A stretch of 64,000 nt of DNA from Clostridia bacterium (GTDB lineage Bacteria > Bacillota > Clostridia > Oscillospirales > Acutalibacteraceae). Position 1 is the first letter of the stretch. Each line of letters starts with the position of its first letter. The stretch spans positions 1 through 64,000 of the forward strand of contig JAKSQO010000006.1 of the NCBI GenBank assembly GCA_024404095.1, read 5' to 3'. A program made the position numbers and the translations under genes. This document shows, piece by piece, positions 26,065 to 34,812 of this stretch. The notes under the pieces are model-generated. The model had not been told where the DNA came from and did no database searches. It saw only the letters and a program-made list of their open reading frames with translations.

Positions 26065-26154
26065 AACATCACACCTTTAAAAGTTGATAATCTGATTATA
26101 AATGAAAACTCATATTATTTCAATACAAAATATTCCTTTGAAGGATTATATTTG

Positions 26155-26183
26155 TTGACTTATAATAACTGGAATAGTATAAT
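26155..26183 (+). promoter_or_regulatory. Sigma-A type promoter of the alpha-galactosidase operon
   Basis: TTGACT (26155-26160) and TATAAT (26178-26183) are 17 bp apart, 23 bp before the start codon of the GH36 gene. Confidence 0.7.
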
Positions 26184-26206
26184 TCTAAAGAGTGGGAGGA
26201 ATTGTT

Positions 26207-28279
26207 ATGTTCAGAGCGATTTTATCTTTAATACAGGCATTTTTATTTTTGATATCATCATTTTCGGTGGTAGATTCAAGCTTTAAGGAGAGGGTAGATT
26301 TGGCAGCAATAAGTATAAGTTCAAAGGCTGATTTTAAATTTGAAACTGCAACTGCGGACGAAATGATAATTTCCGAGGAGGAAAAGCAGCTCTGCCGTGA
26401 CTGGTTCAGAGAGAATATAGTTGATGCGCAGAAGCCGGCGTATAATTTCACTTACGGCGGTAAGAAGTTCAGAAACAATACGGATGAATGGACAAAAACT
26501 GTCGGTAACGAAAGCGCAGAGGGTGCAGTTTACCGAGGCGGTAAGACTACATATATCACTCTCAATCATAAAAAGAGCGGACTTGCGGTTACTGTTGAAG
26601 CTACGATTTATGAGCAGTTCGCAACCTGCGAATGGACGGTTTATATCAAGAATACAGCTGACGGCAAGTCACCTGTTATAAAAGATTTCTATACTATTGA
26701 CACCAAGCTGAAAACAGGCAACGGAGATTTGTATTTCAGCAAGGGTAGTGCCCCCGATGCAAACGATTTTGAGCTTTACAAGTCATTTATCAATAATATC
26801 CCGATGCATTTCAATGCAAACGGCGGCCGTAACGATTCATTTATGCCTTATTTCAATATAAATGGCGGAAATTTCGGTGCGGTGATGGCTGTCGGCTGGA
26901 CAGGTCAATGGTTTGCGTCAATTGACAGAGATATCAGAGGCATTGACGTAAAGGTAAAGCAGGAGGAGCTTAAGGCTTATCTGAACGCAGGCGAGGAAAT
27001 TCGCTCACCGCTTGTTTCGCTGTCTTTCTATAAGGGCAATCCGCTCAAAGGCTTCAATACGTTAAGAAATTGGGAAACAGGCTGCGTATGTCCTGAGAGC
27101 ATTGGTCCTCTCAACGGTTATGTTATTGCAAATGAGTTTTCAAAGCTCACAACAGATGACTTCCTTAATATGCTTGATAATATCAACCCTGTAACTCTTG
27201 AAAATACAGATTATTTCTGGATGGATGCAGGCTGGTATAAGTATAACGAGGGCTGGCATGACGGTGTAGGTAACTGGATTCCCGATGAAAGCAGATTCCC
27301 CGACGGACTTAAACCGCTCGGTGACAAAATTGCTTCAATGGGCAAACGCTTCCTGCTGTGGTACGAACCCGAAAGAGTTCGTGAGGGCACATTCCTTTAC
27401 AACGAGGGCATGAAGCATGATACATGGATTGTGCAGATAAATGACGATTTACTATGGAATATGGGCGACCCCGATGCTTGCGAATTTATCAGTAAGTATA
27501 TTGCGGATTCGCTTGTTTCAAACGGTGTTACAATGTACCGTCAGGACTTCAACTTCACTCCGCTCAGCTATTGGCAAAAGGCGGATAAGAACTTCTATGA
27601 CGGCAGAAAGGGTATCTGCGAAAACCATTATGTAACAAATCTTTATAAATACCTTGACTGTCTTTGCGACAGCGTTGACGGGCTTGTAATTGATAACTGT
27701 GCCTCGGGCGGAAAACGTCTTGATATTGAGATGACAAGAAGAAGCCTGCCGTTATGGCGAAGTGACTACAACTGCGGCAACGCTGACGGAACAGTTAAAG
27801 AGGATGTGCTTGAAGCAACACAGGCGATGACATACGGTCTTTCATGCTGGATTCCGTACAGCGGCACAAACAGATATTTTCATTCTGAATATGCTTCAAG
27901 AAGTGCAATTCTGACAAATCAGTCTGTATATGAGCCGAGCTTGAGTGAATATGCAAAATATGACCGTTGCAGTCAGTATATGTGTCAGAATTATTATCCG
28001 CTCACTTACGGTGGACTTGATCTGACAAAGTTTACGGCTATGCAGTTCGGTACATCGGCTGAAGGTACAGCACTTATTTATAAGCGTGAAAAGGTAACGG
28101 CTGACAGCTATACACTCAGGCTCAACGGACTTTCTCCCGAAAGTATGTACGAGGTCTATGATATTGATGCTCCCGACCGTGTGTATTCACTCAGCGGTTC
28201 ACAGCTTATGTCTGACGGACTTAAGCTCACCGTAAAGGATACACCGAAGGCTGTTGTTATAATGTATAAGGAGAAATAA
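26207..28279 (+). CDS. GH36-type alpha-galactosidase, probably exported
   Basis: The start at 26207 (690 residues) is chosen because GGGAGGA lies just upstream; a GTG at 26192 sits at the edge of that site. Residues 1-25 are hydrophobic and look like a signal or anchor. The catalytic barrel follows GH36: YFWMDAGWYK, LLWYEPERVREGT, MYRQDFNF with the nucleophile Asp, and IDNCASGGKRLDIEM...WRSDY with the acid/base Asp. It should release alpha-galactose from raffinose-type sugars, galactomannan or host glycans. The following gene begins one base after the stop, so it heads an operon with a sugar-phosphate epimerase and a sugar kinase. Confidence 0.88.
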   Translation: MFRAILSLIQAFLFLISSFSVVDSSFKERVDLAAISISSKADFKFETATADEMIISEEEKQLCRDWFRENIVDAQKPAYNFTYGGKKFRNNTDEWTKTVGNESAEGAVYRGGKTTYITLNHKKSGLAVTVEATIYEQFATCEWTVYIKNTADGKSPVIKDFYTIDTKLKTGNGDLYFSKGSAPDANDFELYKSFINNIPMHFNANGGRNDSFMPYFNINGGNFGAVMAVGWTGQWFASIDRDIRGIDVKVKQEELKAYLNAGEEIRSPLVSLSFYKGNPLKGFNTLRNWETGCVCPESIGPLNGYVIANEFSKLTTDDFLNMLDNINPVTLENTDYFWMDAGWYKYNEGWHDGVGNWIPDESRFPDGLKPLGDKIASMGKRFLLWYEPERVREGTFLYNEGMKHDTWIVQINDDLLWNMGDPDACEFISKYIADSLVSNGVTMYRQDFNFTPLSYWQKADKNFYDGRKGICENHYVTNLYKYLDCLCDSVDGLVIDNCASGGKRLDIEMTRRSLPLWRSDYNCGNADGTVKEDVLEATQAMTYGLSCWIPYSGTNRYFHSEYASRSAILTNQSVYEPSLSEYAKYDRCSQYMCQNYYPLTYGGLDLTKFTAMQFGTSAEGTALIYKREKVTADSYTLRLNGLSPESMYEVYDIDAPDRVYSLSGSQLMSDGLKLTVKDTPKAVVIMYKEK

Positions 28280-28280
28280 A

Positions 28281-28949
28281 ATGACAGATAAAATTTCACC
28301 GTCAATGATGTGTGCTGATATCGGCAACATACAGGGCACACTTGCGGATTTTGAAAAATGCGGTATCGAATACCTGCACATTGATATTATGGACGGACAT
28401 TTTGTGCCGAATTTCACACTCGGAACTGATTACTGCAAGGCGATGAAAAAGCTGACAAGCATTCCGCTTGATATTCATCTGATGATAAATGAGCCTGAAA
28501 ATAAACTCGGCTGGTTCGATTTCGGCAAGGGCGATATTGTATCGGTTCACGTTGAAAGCACGGCACACATTCAGAAGGCTCTCAACGAGATAAAGACAAG
28601 GGGCGCAAAGCCGTTTGCCGCAATCAATCCCGGTACACCGATTAACGTGCTTGACGAGATAGTTGACGACATTGACGGTGTACTTGTTATGGCGGTCAAT
28701 CCGGGCTTTGCAGGGCAGAAAATGGTTCCGTCCGCTCTTGATAAAATCCGCAGAGTCAGAGAGTACCTTGACGGCAGGGGACGAAAAGACATTGAAATTG
28801 AAGTTGACGGCAACGTAAGCTTTGAGAACGCTGTTAAGATGAAAGCTTCGGGCGCAAATATTTTTGTAGTGGGAACGTCGAGTGTGTTCAATTCGTCATT
28901 TACTCTGACCGAGGGTATTGAGCGATTCAGAAAGGCGATAGGTGATTGA
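28281..28949 (+). CDS. Ribulose-phosphate-3-epimerase family enzyme, allulose-6-phosphate-epimerase-like
   Basis: The 222-residue (beta/alpha)8 protein has the RPE metal and catalytic residues: KISPSMMCADI, YLHIDIMDGHFVPNFTLG, PLDIHLMI, MAVNPGFAGQKMV and EVDGNVSFENA. The opening SPSMMCAD and the HFVPNFTLG form resemble D-allulose-6-phosphate 3-epimerase (AlsE) more than the pentose enzyme, but this cannot be decided by eye. It lies directly between the alpha-galactosidase and a sugar kinase gene, which favours a role with an imported sugar. Confidence 0.88.
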   Translation: MTDKISPSMMCADIGNIQGTLADFEKCGIEYLHIDIMDGHFVPNFTLGTDYCKAMKKLTSIPLDIHLMINEPENKLGWFDFGKGDIVSVHVESTAHIQKALNEIKTRGAKPFAAINPGTPINVLDEIVDDIDGVLVMAVNPGFAGQKMVPSALDKIRRVREYLDGRGRKDIEIEVDGNVSFENAVKMKASGANIFVVGTSSVFNSSFTLTEGIERFRKAIGD

Positions 28950-29849
28950 ATGAAAGCCGTTGTTTTCGGTTCAATGAATATTGATAAGGTCTATTCACTT
29001 GCTCATCTGCCCGAAAAAGGCGAAACGCTCTACACGGACGGATATGAAATTCACGTTGGCGGAAAGGGTCTGAATCAGGCTGTTTCACTTGCAAAATCGG
29101 GCGCAGATGTTTCGATGGCAGGATGGGTCGGTACTGACGGAGGGTTTCTGACCGATTTCCTTAATGAATCGGGAGTAAATACCGATATGATTCAACAAAC
29201 AAACGGCTTTACAGGTCACGCTGTTATCGAGGTTGACCGTGACGGACAGAATCAGATGATTCTTTTCCCGGGTGCAAACAAGGAGATAACCGAGAATTAC
29301 TGTGACACGGTGCTTGAAAGCCTTTGTGAGGGCGATTTACTTCTTATGCAGTACGAAACCTCGCAGGTCGAATATATGCTCAGAAAAGCTCATTCCAAAG
29401 GAATAATTACCGCACTCAACCCGTCACCGTATGTTGATGAAATTAAAAAACTGCCTTTTGATTGCGTTGATTACCTTATACTTAATGAATCAGAGGGACA
29501 GATGATTACAGATAAAACAGACGTTACTGAGGTTGTTGAGGCTCTAAAAGCACTCAATCCCGACGGAGTGGTAATACTGACTCTCGGCGGTGACGGTTCG
29601 GTTTATGCCGATAAATCACAGACGGTCAGCGTACCTGCTTTCAAGGTAAACGCTGTTGACACAACGGGCGCAGGCGATACGTTTACTGGCTATTGTCTCA
29701 ATGCTGTCCTCAACGGCGCAGAGCCTTGCGAAGCGCTGAGAACGGCAAGTGCGGCTTCGGCAATTGTTGTTACCAAAATCGGTGCGGCGCAGACAATTCC
29801 GACCTTTTCTGAGGTTAAATCTTTCCTTTCCAACCTTGACAAAAACTGA
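28950..29849 (+). CDS. PfkB family carbohydrate kinase, ribokinase-like
   Basis: The 299-residue protein follows ribokinase: VFGSMNIDKVYSLAHLPEKGETL, GGKGLNQAVSLAKSGADV, HAVIEVDRDGQNQMILFPGAN, and the C-terminal DTTGAGDTFTGY with the catalytic Asp. It should phosphorylate ribose or a related sugar with ATP. Its ATG follows the stop codon of the epimerase gene directly. A promoter for the next gene lies in its last codons. Confidence 0.9.
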   Translation: MKAVVFGSMNIDKVYSLAHLPEKGETLYTDGYEIHVGGKGLNQAVSLAKSGADVSMAGWVGTDGGFLTDFLNESGVNTDMIQQTNGFTGHAVIEVDRDGQNQMILFPGANKEITENYCDTVLESLCEGDLLLMQYETSQVEYMLRKAHSKGIITALNPSPYVDEIKKLPFDCVDYLILNESEGQMITDKTDVTEVVEALKALNPDGVVILTLGGDGSVYADKSQTVSVPAFKVNAVDTTGAGDTFTGYCLNAVLNGAEPCEALRTASAASAIVVTKIGAAQTIPTFSEVKSFLSNLDKN

Positions 29850-29864
29850 ATAAAGTAATAAAAT
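29836..29864 (+). promoter_or_regulatory. Internal promoter for the GDPD gene
   Basis: TTGACA (29836-29841) and TAAAAT (29859-29864) are 17 bp apart. The -35 box lies in the end of the kinase gene. It may give the phosphodiesterase gene its own transcript. Confidence 0.6.
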
Positions 29865-29891
29865 AACAAAAAACAATTTGGAGGCAAAACT

Positions 29892-30674
29892 ATGACTTTT
29901 AAACTTTTTTGGAAAATAGTCGGAGCATCCTTTATGGCTCTGTTTATGGCAATCGGTGGAATTTTTGTTCCTGTGGAGAAGCCCGATATCTGCATGATAG
30001 CTCATCGCGGTTACAGCGGAAAATACCACGAAAACACCGAGCTTGCATTTGCTCAGGCTGCAAAGCACGGCTCAGGCGGTGCTGAAACAGATATCCGAGT
30101 TACAAAGGACGGTATCTATGTTTGCAGCCACAACAGCTCAATCATTCTTGAGGATGGCACGGAGCTTGAAATTGTCGACCATACATATGACGAGCTTACT
30201 GCGAAGCCCCTTAAAAATAAGAAGCCTCTTACACGCACAGACGTTTATCTTTGCACATTCAAGAGATATCTTGAGGTTATGAAAGAGAACAATATGGTCT
30301 GCTTTATCGAGCTTAAGGGCGAATTTAATGACGCACAGGTTAAGGAAATCTTTGACATTGCGGCTGAAACCTACGACCTTTCAAAATGTATTCTTCAGTC
30401 CTTCAACTTTGACAATCTCCTTAAGGCACGCAAGCTTTTCCCCGACCTTCCGCTTATGCTCACATACGGCGTTGATGACACAGGTTATGAGCGCTGCTTC
30501 GAGTACGGTATCTCAATTGATGCTGACTTTAAGGTTATGACAAAAGAGATGGCACAGGAGTTCCACGACAGGGGACTTGAGGTTGCTGTATGGACCTGCA
30601 ATGACATCTTCTCACTCAGCTATGCTAAGTCTCTCGGCGTTGACTATATCGAGTCAGACAAATTCGGCGGCTGA
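29892..30674 (+). CDS. Glycerophosphodiester phosphodiesterase family protein
   Basis: The 260-residue protein has an N-terminal hydrophobic segment (about residues 6-26) that looks like a signal anchor, then the GDPD barrel: CMIAHRGYSGKYHENTELAF with the catalytic His and metal Glu, GGAETDIRVTKDG, and a second His in VCSHNSSI. The C-terminal AVWTCND and YIESDKFGG are also typical. Such enzymes split glycerophosphodiesters into glycerol-3-phosphate and an alcohol. It should face the outside. It has its own promoter and a following terminator. Confidence 0.9.
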   Translation: MTFKLFWKIVGASFMALFMAIGGIFVPVEKPDICMIAHRGYSGKYHENTELAFAQAAKHGSGGAETDIRVTKDGIYVCSHNSSIILEDGTELEIVDHTYDELTAKPLKNKKPLTRTDVYLCTFKRYLEVMKENNMVCFIELKGEFNDAQVKEIFDIAAETYDLSKCILQSFNFDNLLKARKLFPDLPLMLTYGVDDTGYERCFEYGISIDADFKVMTKEMAQEFHDRGLEVAVWTCNDIFSLSYAKSLGVDYIESDKFGG

Positions 30675-30695
30675 ACAAAATAGCAGAATAATTTA

Positions 30696-30731
30696 TCCTA
30701 TGTTCTTTTTGAGCATAGGATTTTTTATTTT
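30696..30731 (+). terminator. Terminator after the GDPD gene
   Basis: TCCTATG (30696-30702) and CATAGGA (30714-30720) form a 7-bp stem followed by TTTTTTATTTT. Confidence 0.88.
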
Positions 30732-30735
30732 TCTG

Positions 30736-30790
30736 TTGACAAGCAGGGAAATATATGCTATTATGCAAGTGTGATAGCATAACTATCACA
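30736..30790 (+). promoter_or_regulatory. Promoter with palindromic operator of the YtrA-type regulator operon
   Basis: TTGACA (30736-30741) and TATTAT (30759-30764) are 17 bp apart. Over the expected transcription start lies TGTGATAG-CATAA-CTATCACA (30770-30790), a perfect 8-bp inverted repeat with a 5-bp centre. Short GntR proteins of the YtrA type bind such sites to repress their own operon. Confidence 0.8.
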
Positions 30791-30884
30791 CATATGACAC
30801 ACAGAGGTTTATGACGATAAATCAGCGAAAAATGCGCATTTTCGCATTCTGTGTGCTGAATAAGTAAGAAATCAGGTGATAATA

Positions 30885-31262
30885 ATGTTTGAAATCGACT
30901 TAAGAAGCCGAATCCCGATCTATGAGCAGATTAAAAATGAGATTCTGATGCAGATAAGACTGGGAATTTTAAAGAGCGACGAACAGCTTCCGTCAATCAG
31001 GTCGGTTTCTCAGTCAACGGGTATCAACGTCAACACGGTCAAGCGTGCGTTTGCCGACCTTGAAGACGAGGGAGTAATCTACACTCTTGTCGGCAGAGGC
31101 AGCTTTGTTTCGTCGGACGCGGTAAACAATACCACCATTGCAAAAAAAGCATTGGATGAAATCAGCACCGATATACGCTCGCTTAAATCCAAGGGTGTAA
31201 CAAAGGAAGCGCTGATTTCGTTGATAGACAGTATTTATTCGGAGGAAATTAAGAATGATTAA
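30885..31262 (+). CDS. GntR-family (YtrA subfamily) transcriptional repressor
   Basis: The start at 30885 (125 residues) has AGGTG upstream. The N-terminal winged helix has IYEQIKNEILMQIRLG, EQLPSIRSVSQSTGINVNTVKRAFADLEDEG and TLVGRGSFVS, all standard for GntR proteins. The remaining 50 residues are too short for a ligand domain, which is the mark of the YtrA group. It overlaps the ABC ATPase gene by 8 bp. Repressors of this kind control a linked ABC exporter and often respond to cell-envelope antibiotics; the signal here is unknown. Confidence 0.92.
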   Translation: MFEIDLRSRIPIYEQIKNEILMQIRLGILKSDEQLPSIRSVSQSTGINVNTVKRAFADLEDEGVIYTLVGRGSFVSSDAVNNTTIAKKALDEISTDIRSLKSKGVTKEALISLIDSIYSEEIKND

Positions 31263-32154
31263 GGTTAGCAATATTACGAAGAAATTCGATGAATATACCG
31301 CTATTGACAACCTTTCATTTGAGGTCGGTAATTCATCGGTTTACGGTCTTGTCGGCTATAACGGCGCAGGCAAGACGACCCTGCTTAAGATTATAGCAGG
31401 AGTTTATATGTCCGACAGCGGCTCTGTCGAGTTTGACGGAGTTGATATTACGGAGCATCCCGAGGTAAAGCAGGAGTTGTTTTACGTTCCCGATGATCTC
31501 TATTTCGGACTTAATTCAACAATGAATTCAATGGCAAGATTCTATCACTCGTATTATCCCGAGTTCAGCTATTCTACATTCGTCAGGCTTTCAGAGCTGT
31601 TCGGACTGAACAGAAAAAAGAGAATTTCGGGTTTTTCAAAGGGTATGCAGAGACAGGCGGAAATCGTCCTTGCACTTTCATCAATGCCGAAAATTCTTCT
31701 GCTTGACGAATGCTTTGACGGACTTGACCCTGCGAAGAGAAATCTTACTAAGAAGCTTCTGCTTGACTACATGGCAGAAAAGGAGTGCTCTGTTGTTATT
31801 TCATCACATAATCTGCATGAGCTTGCCGATATGTGCGACCACATTGCACTGATTAACGGACAGAAAATCGCAATTGACTGTGCGGTTGATGATATGAACG
31901 GCAGTCGCTGCAAGTTCAGACTTGCGTTCAGCGAGGATATCGGCGAAGAACTGTTCAGGGGAATAGAGTATAAGAATTTTAAAAAGGACGGCAGAATTAT
32001 CACATTTACGGTTTCAAAGAATCTTGAAGCCGCAGAGGAACGAATAGCTCAGCTTAATCCTGTGCTTGTTGAGCGTTTCCCGCTTTCACTCGAAGAAATA
32101 TTCCTTGAAGAAATGGAGGATACGAATTATGACTTTGAAAAAATCTTCTCATAA
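31255..32154 (+). CDS. ABC transporter ATP-binding protein (YtrB-like)
   Basis: The 299-residue ATPase has Walker A GYNGAGKTT, signature SGFSKGMQRQ, Walker B ILLLDECFDGLDP and the switch His in SSHNLHELAD. The C-terminal 80 residues form the extra domain seen in exporter ATPases. It overlaps the regulator gene by 8 bp and the permease gene by 26 bp, so the three proteins are made as one coupled unit. Confidence 0.92.
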   Translation: MIKVSNITKKFDEYTAIDNLSFEVGNSSVYGLVGYNGAGKTTLLKIIAGVYMSDSGSVEFDGVDITEHPEVKQELFYVPDDLYFGLNSTMNSMARFYHSYYPEFSYSTFVRLSELFGLNRKKRISGFSKGMQRQAEIVLALSSMPKILLLDECFDGLDPAKRNLTKKLLLDYMAEKECSVVISSHNLHELADMCDHIALINGQKIAIDCAVDDMNGSRCKFRLAFSEDIGEELFRGIEYKNFKKDGRIITFTVSKNLEAAEERIAQLNPVLVERFPLSLEEIFLEEMEDTNYDFEKIFS

Positions 32155-34726
32155 TCTTTCACTTGCAATGTTCCGCCAGTCGGCGCTCAAGGTCTGTGCA
32201 ATGCCTCTGTTAGTTTTTGCTACGGCGGCACTGTATATGATATGGCAGTTTGTAGGCATAATGGGAATAGGCCACAGCGGAAATATGTATGGAGGCAATA
32301 CGGGCTTCTATTTTGATGAAGCAAGAAGCAGCGATTTCTTAATCAATGTATTTTTCATTGCAGCCGCATTCATAAGCGCAGCAATTCTCTTTGGCTTTAA
32401 CTGGAGCAAAAAGCAGACGAATGTTATTTACTCTCTCGGTCTTTCAAAAAAGCAGATTTATCTTTCACGTATGCTCGGCGGTCTGTTGCCGATGCTGGCG
32501 GTTATCCTGCTTATTACCATGCTTGAAACCTTTAACATGGGTTGGGCGGGACTTACTCCGAATTTGCATTACTGGAAAATGGTTCTTTGCACAGACCTTT
32601 CGTGGTATTCGGTATATGCACTTTCCTTTGTCCTTTGCTCGGTTGTATTTTCTGCCACAGGTAACTTTATCGAAGGCTCTGTTTTCTCATTTATATTTGC
32701 ACTTTTCCCAACTGTTCTTAATAAATTCCTTTATAACTGTGCTTATATGTATACCCTCGGCAACACGAACAGTATCAACTTCACGAAAAGCTGGAGTTGG
32801 GATGAACCTTTTTTCCTTAATGAACTTACAGGATTTATCGGTGAATACAGAGATATAATATCTCAAAGTAATGATTATTTCAGCAAAGGAACATCATCGG
32901 AGCTCGGTATATTTAACTTTTCATCCGCGATAACCGCTCTTGTGCTTGCTGCTGTTATTTTCGTAATCGGATTTGTTGCGTTTAAAAAGCACCGTAACGA
33001 GATTGCGGGTACATGGGGCAGAGCAAAGGGTGTCACTGAAATTGCAGCGGCAGTTGTCAGCCTTTACGCGTTTTCGCTTTTACTCAATGTACTGTCATAT
33101 GATGCCGTAAGAGGCAACGGCGGAATTCTGATTTTCGTTGTCTGTCTTGTTGCATTCCTTATCTCAATGATAGTTTTCAAGCTGATTTTCTCTTCAAAGC
33201 GTGCCAAAGCGTTAAAAAACAGCCTGAAACGATTCCCGATTTATGCAGCGGGGCTTGGTGCTGTAACACTTATTTTCTATTGCGGAATGTTCGGCTATTC
33301 ATCATATATTCCAGAAAGTTCGGATGTAGTGTATGTTGACGTTTCAACAGCAGTTAAGCCTTATATTAACGATGTAATTTCAGGCACGTCATACTTCGGA
33401 TTTAAAGATATGTTCTTCGGAAATAATATATTGTATGATACCTATGAACAGTCAGTGATATATTCAGATGAAAAGGAAATTGAAGAAATTATAAAGCTTC
33501 ACAAAAGAATTGTTGATAACGGAAAGATTAAGGACAGTGCTGATAATGCCTGTCTGTATCCGATAACGATTCGCTATAAGCTTTCAAACGGTAAATATAT
33601 CGAAAGATGGTATAATGAATCTGACGAGGAAACAGCTAAGCTGATTATGATGCTCAGTAATTATAAAACAAACAAGGATATATTTGAAAAACGTATAAAC
33701 GGCACAGAAAAAAGTGCTGAAGAAACTATCGTATCACGCCTTAAGATTCTTCTTGGCAAGGATGTCAATGTTCGCGGTTATGGATATGCCGATACAAACC
33801 TTAATTCTTTGGGATTTAGTATTGAATGGTCGGTATATGAGGGTGAAGAGTATATCGGTTATGTATATGCAGATGAAGAAAATCAACTTTTCTTTGAAGA
33901 TGTGGATACACATATGTTGATAGGTTCACTTCCTGACGACTGGCAGAATTATGAGGAATTAAACTTTATATATATGATGAATGCAAAAAACTGCTATCTT
34001 TATTCAAAAGATATGACAGAAGGCTACGCACTCGGTATGGCTGACATCGAGCTTTTCACAGCGATTAAAAAGGATATTGTTAATCAGACGGCTGAACAGT
34101 ATTTTCTTCATAAGCCCGAGGATGAGCTTGGAGTTATTACATTCGGACGCAGTAAGACCTATTACGGCAATTCATCCGGATACGGTTATGAGTTCTATGA
34201 TGATGAAATGAAGTATGAAGATGAAGAAGAAACAGAAGTTAAACCCGGAACAATCATAAAGGGCGATTCGTGGAATCTCAATTCAAATGATAATTTTGCT
34301 TTTGTTGTCACAAAGGATATGACTAACACAATTAAATATCTTGAAAGCAAGAACTGCTTAAAGTACCTGACAGCTGAAAGAAAAATTGATGATATTAAAT
34401 CTGTTAAAATCGCAACTATCAGCGAGCTGAACTGTAAGAATAAAAATTCTTCTAAAATTCCGGTTTTCTTTGGTGCATACTGGACGTCTGAGACGGTAAA
34501 AGCAATGACAGAAGAGCTTCGCGGCGGTGATATCTATAACTATCATCCGTTTGAAAAGATAGATAATAAAATCTCCGATAAGGATAAAATCAGTAAGCTT
34601 CTTGATAATTCAGTTCTCTTCGGATTCTGCCCGAATAATTACAGAATTGTGGAGATTGAATACAAAGACGGTTCACTTGCAACGGTGCTTGTATCGGCTG
34701 ATGCTTACAATGATATAATGTCATAA
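32129..34726 (+). CDS. ABC transporter permease with a large C-terminal soluble domain
   Basis: The start at 32129 (865 residues) lies behind GGAGGA at 32115-32120; a longer frame overlaps the ATPase gene more. About eight hydrophobic helices occupy residues 25-420, with the QTNVIYSLGLSKKQIYLSRML coupling-like loop between early helices. From about residue 430 to the end no clear membrane segment is seen: a 430-residue region rich in Asp, Glu, Tyr and Asn, probably outside the cell. Its layout recalls the DUF6449-type tails of YtrC-like permeases. The substrate is unknown; envelope stress or peptide export would fit the operon type. Confidence 0.82.
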   Translation: MTLKKSSHNLSLAMFRQSALKVCAMPLLVFATAALYMIWQFVGIMGIGHSGNMYGGNTGFYFDEARSSDFLINVFFIAAAFISAAILFGFNWSKKQTNVIYSLGLSKKQIYLSRMLGGLLPMLAVILLITMLETFNMGWAGLTPNLHYWKMVLCTDLSWYSVYALSFVLCSVVFSATGNFIEGSVFSFIFALFPTVLNKFLYNCAYMYTLGNTNSINFTKSWSWDEPFFLNELTGFIGEYRDIISQSNDYFSKGTSSELGIFNFSSAITALVLAAVIFVIGFVAFKKHRNEIAGTWGRAKGVTEIAAAVVSLYAFSLLLNVLSYDAVRGNGGILIFVVCLVAFLISMIVFKLIFSSKRAKALKNSLKRFPIYAAGLGAVTLIFYCGMFGYSSYIPESSDVVYVDVSTAVKPYINDVISGTSYFGFKDMFFGNNILYDTYEQSVIYSDEKEIEEIIKLHKRIVDNGKIKDSADNACLYPITIRYKLSNGKYIERWYNESDEETAKLIMMLSNYKTNKDIFEKRINGTEKSAEETIVSRLKILLGKDVNVRGYGYADTNLNSLGFSIEWSVYEGEEYIGYVYADEENQLFFEDVDTHMLIGSLPDDWQNYEELNFIYMMNAKNCYLYSKDMTEGYALGMADIELFTAIKKDIVNQTAEQYFLHKPEDELGVITFGRSKTYYGNSSGYGYEFYDDEMKYEDEEETEVKPGTIIKGDSWNLNSNDNFAFVVTKDMTNTIKYLESKNCLKYLTAERKIDDIKSVKIATISELNCKNKNSSKIPVFFGAYWTSETVKAMTEELRGGDIYNYHPFEKIDNKISDKDKISKLLDNSVLFGFCPNNYRIVEIEYKDGSLATVLVSADAYNDIMS

Positions 34727-34733
34727 CAAAAAC

Positions 34734-34767
34734 GGAGAAGCCTGTAATGGACTTCTCCTTTTTTTTG
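34734..34767 (+). terminator. Terminator of the YtrA-type operon
   Basis: GGAGAAG (34734-34740) and CTTCTCC (34752-34758) form a 7-bp stem followed by eight T residues. Confidence 0.92.
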
Positions 34768-34769
34768 TG

Positions 34770-34805
34770 AAAAAAATCCGAAGATACGCTTTGTATCTTC
34801 GGATT
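34770..34805 (-). terminator. Terminator of the rnj-ftsH operon
   Basis: On the minus strand AATCCGAAGATAC and GTATCTTCGGATT (34805-34793 and 34787-34775) form a perfect 13-bp stem with a short loop, followed by a T run opposite 34770-34776. It ends the seven-gene operon just after ftsH. Confidence 0.93.
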
Positions 34806-34812
34806 TGTCTTA

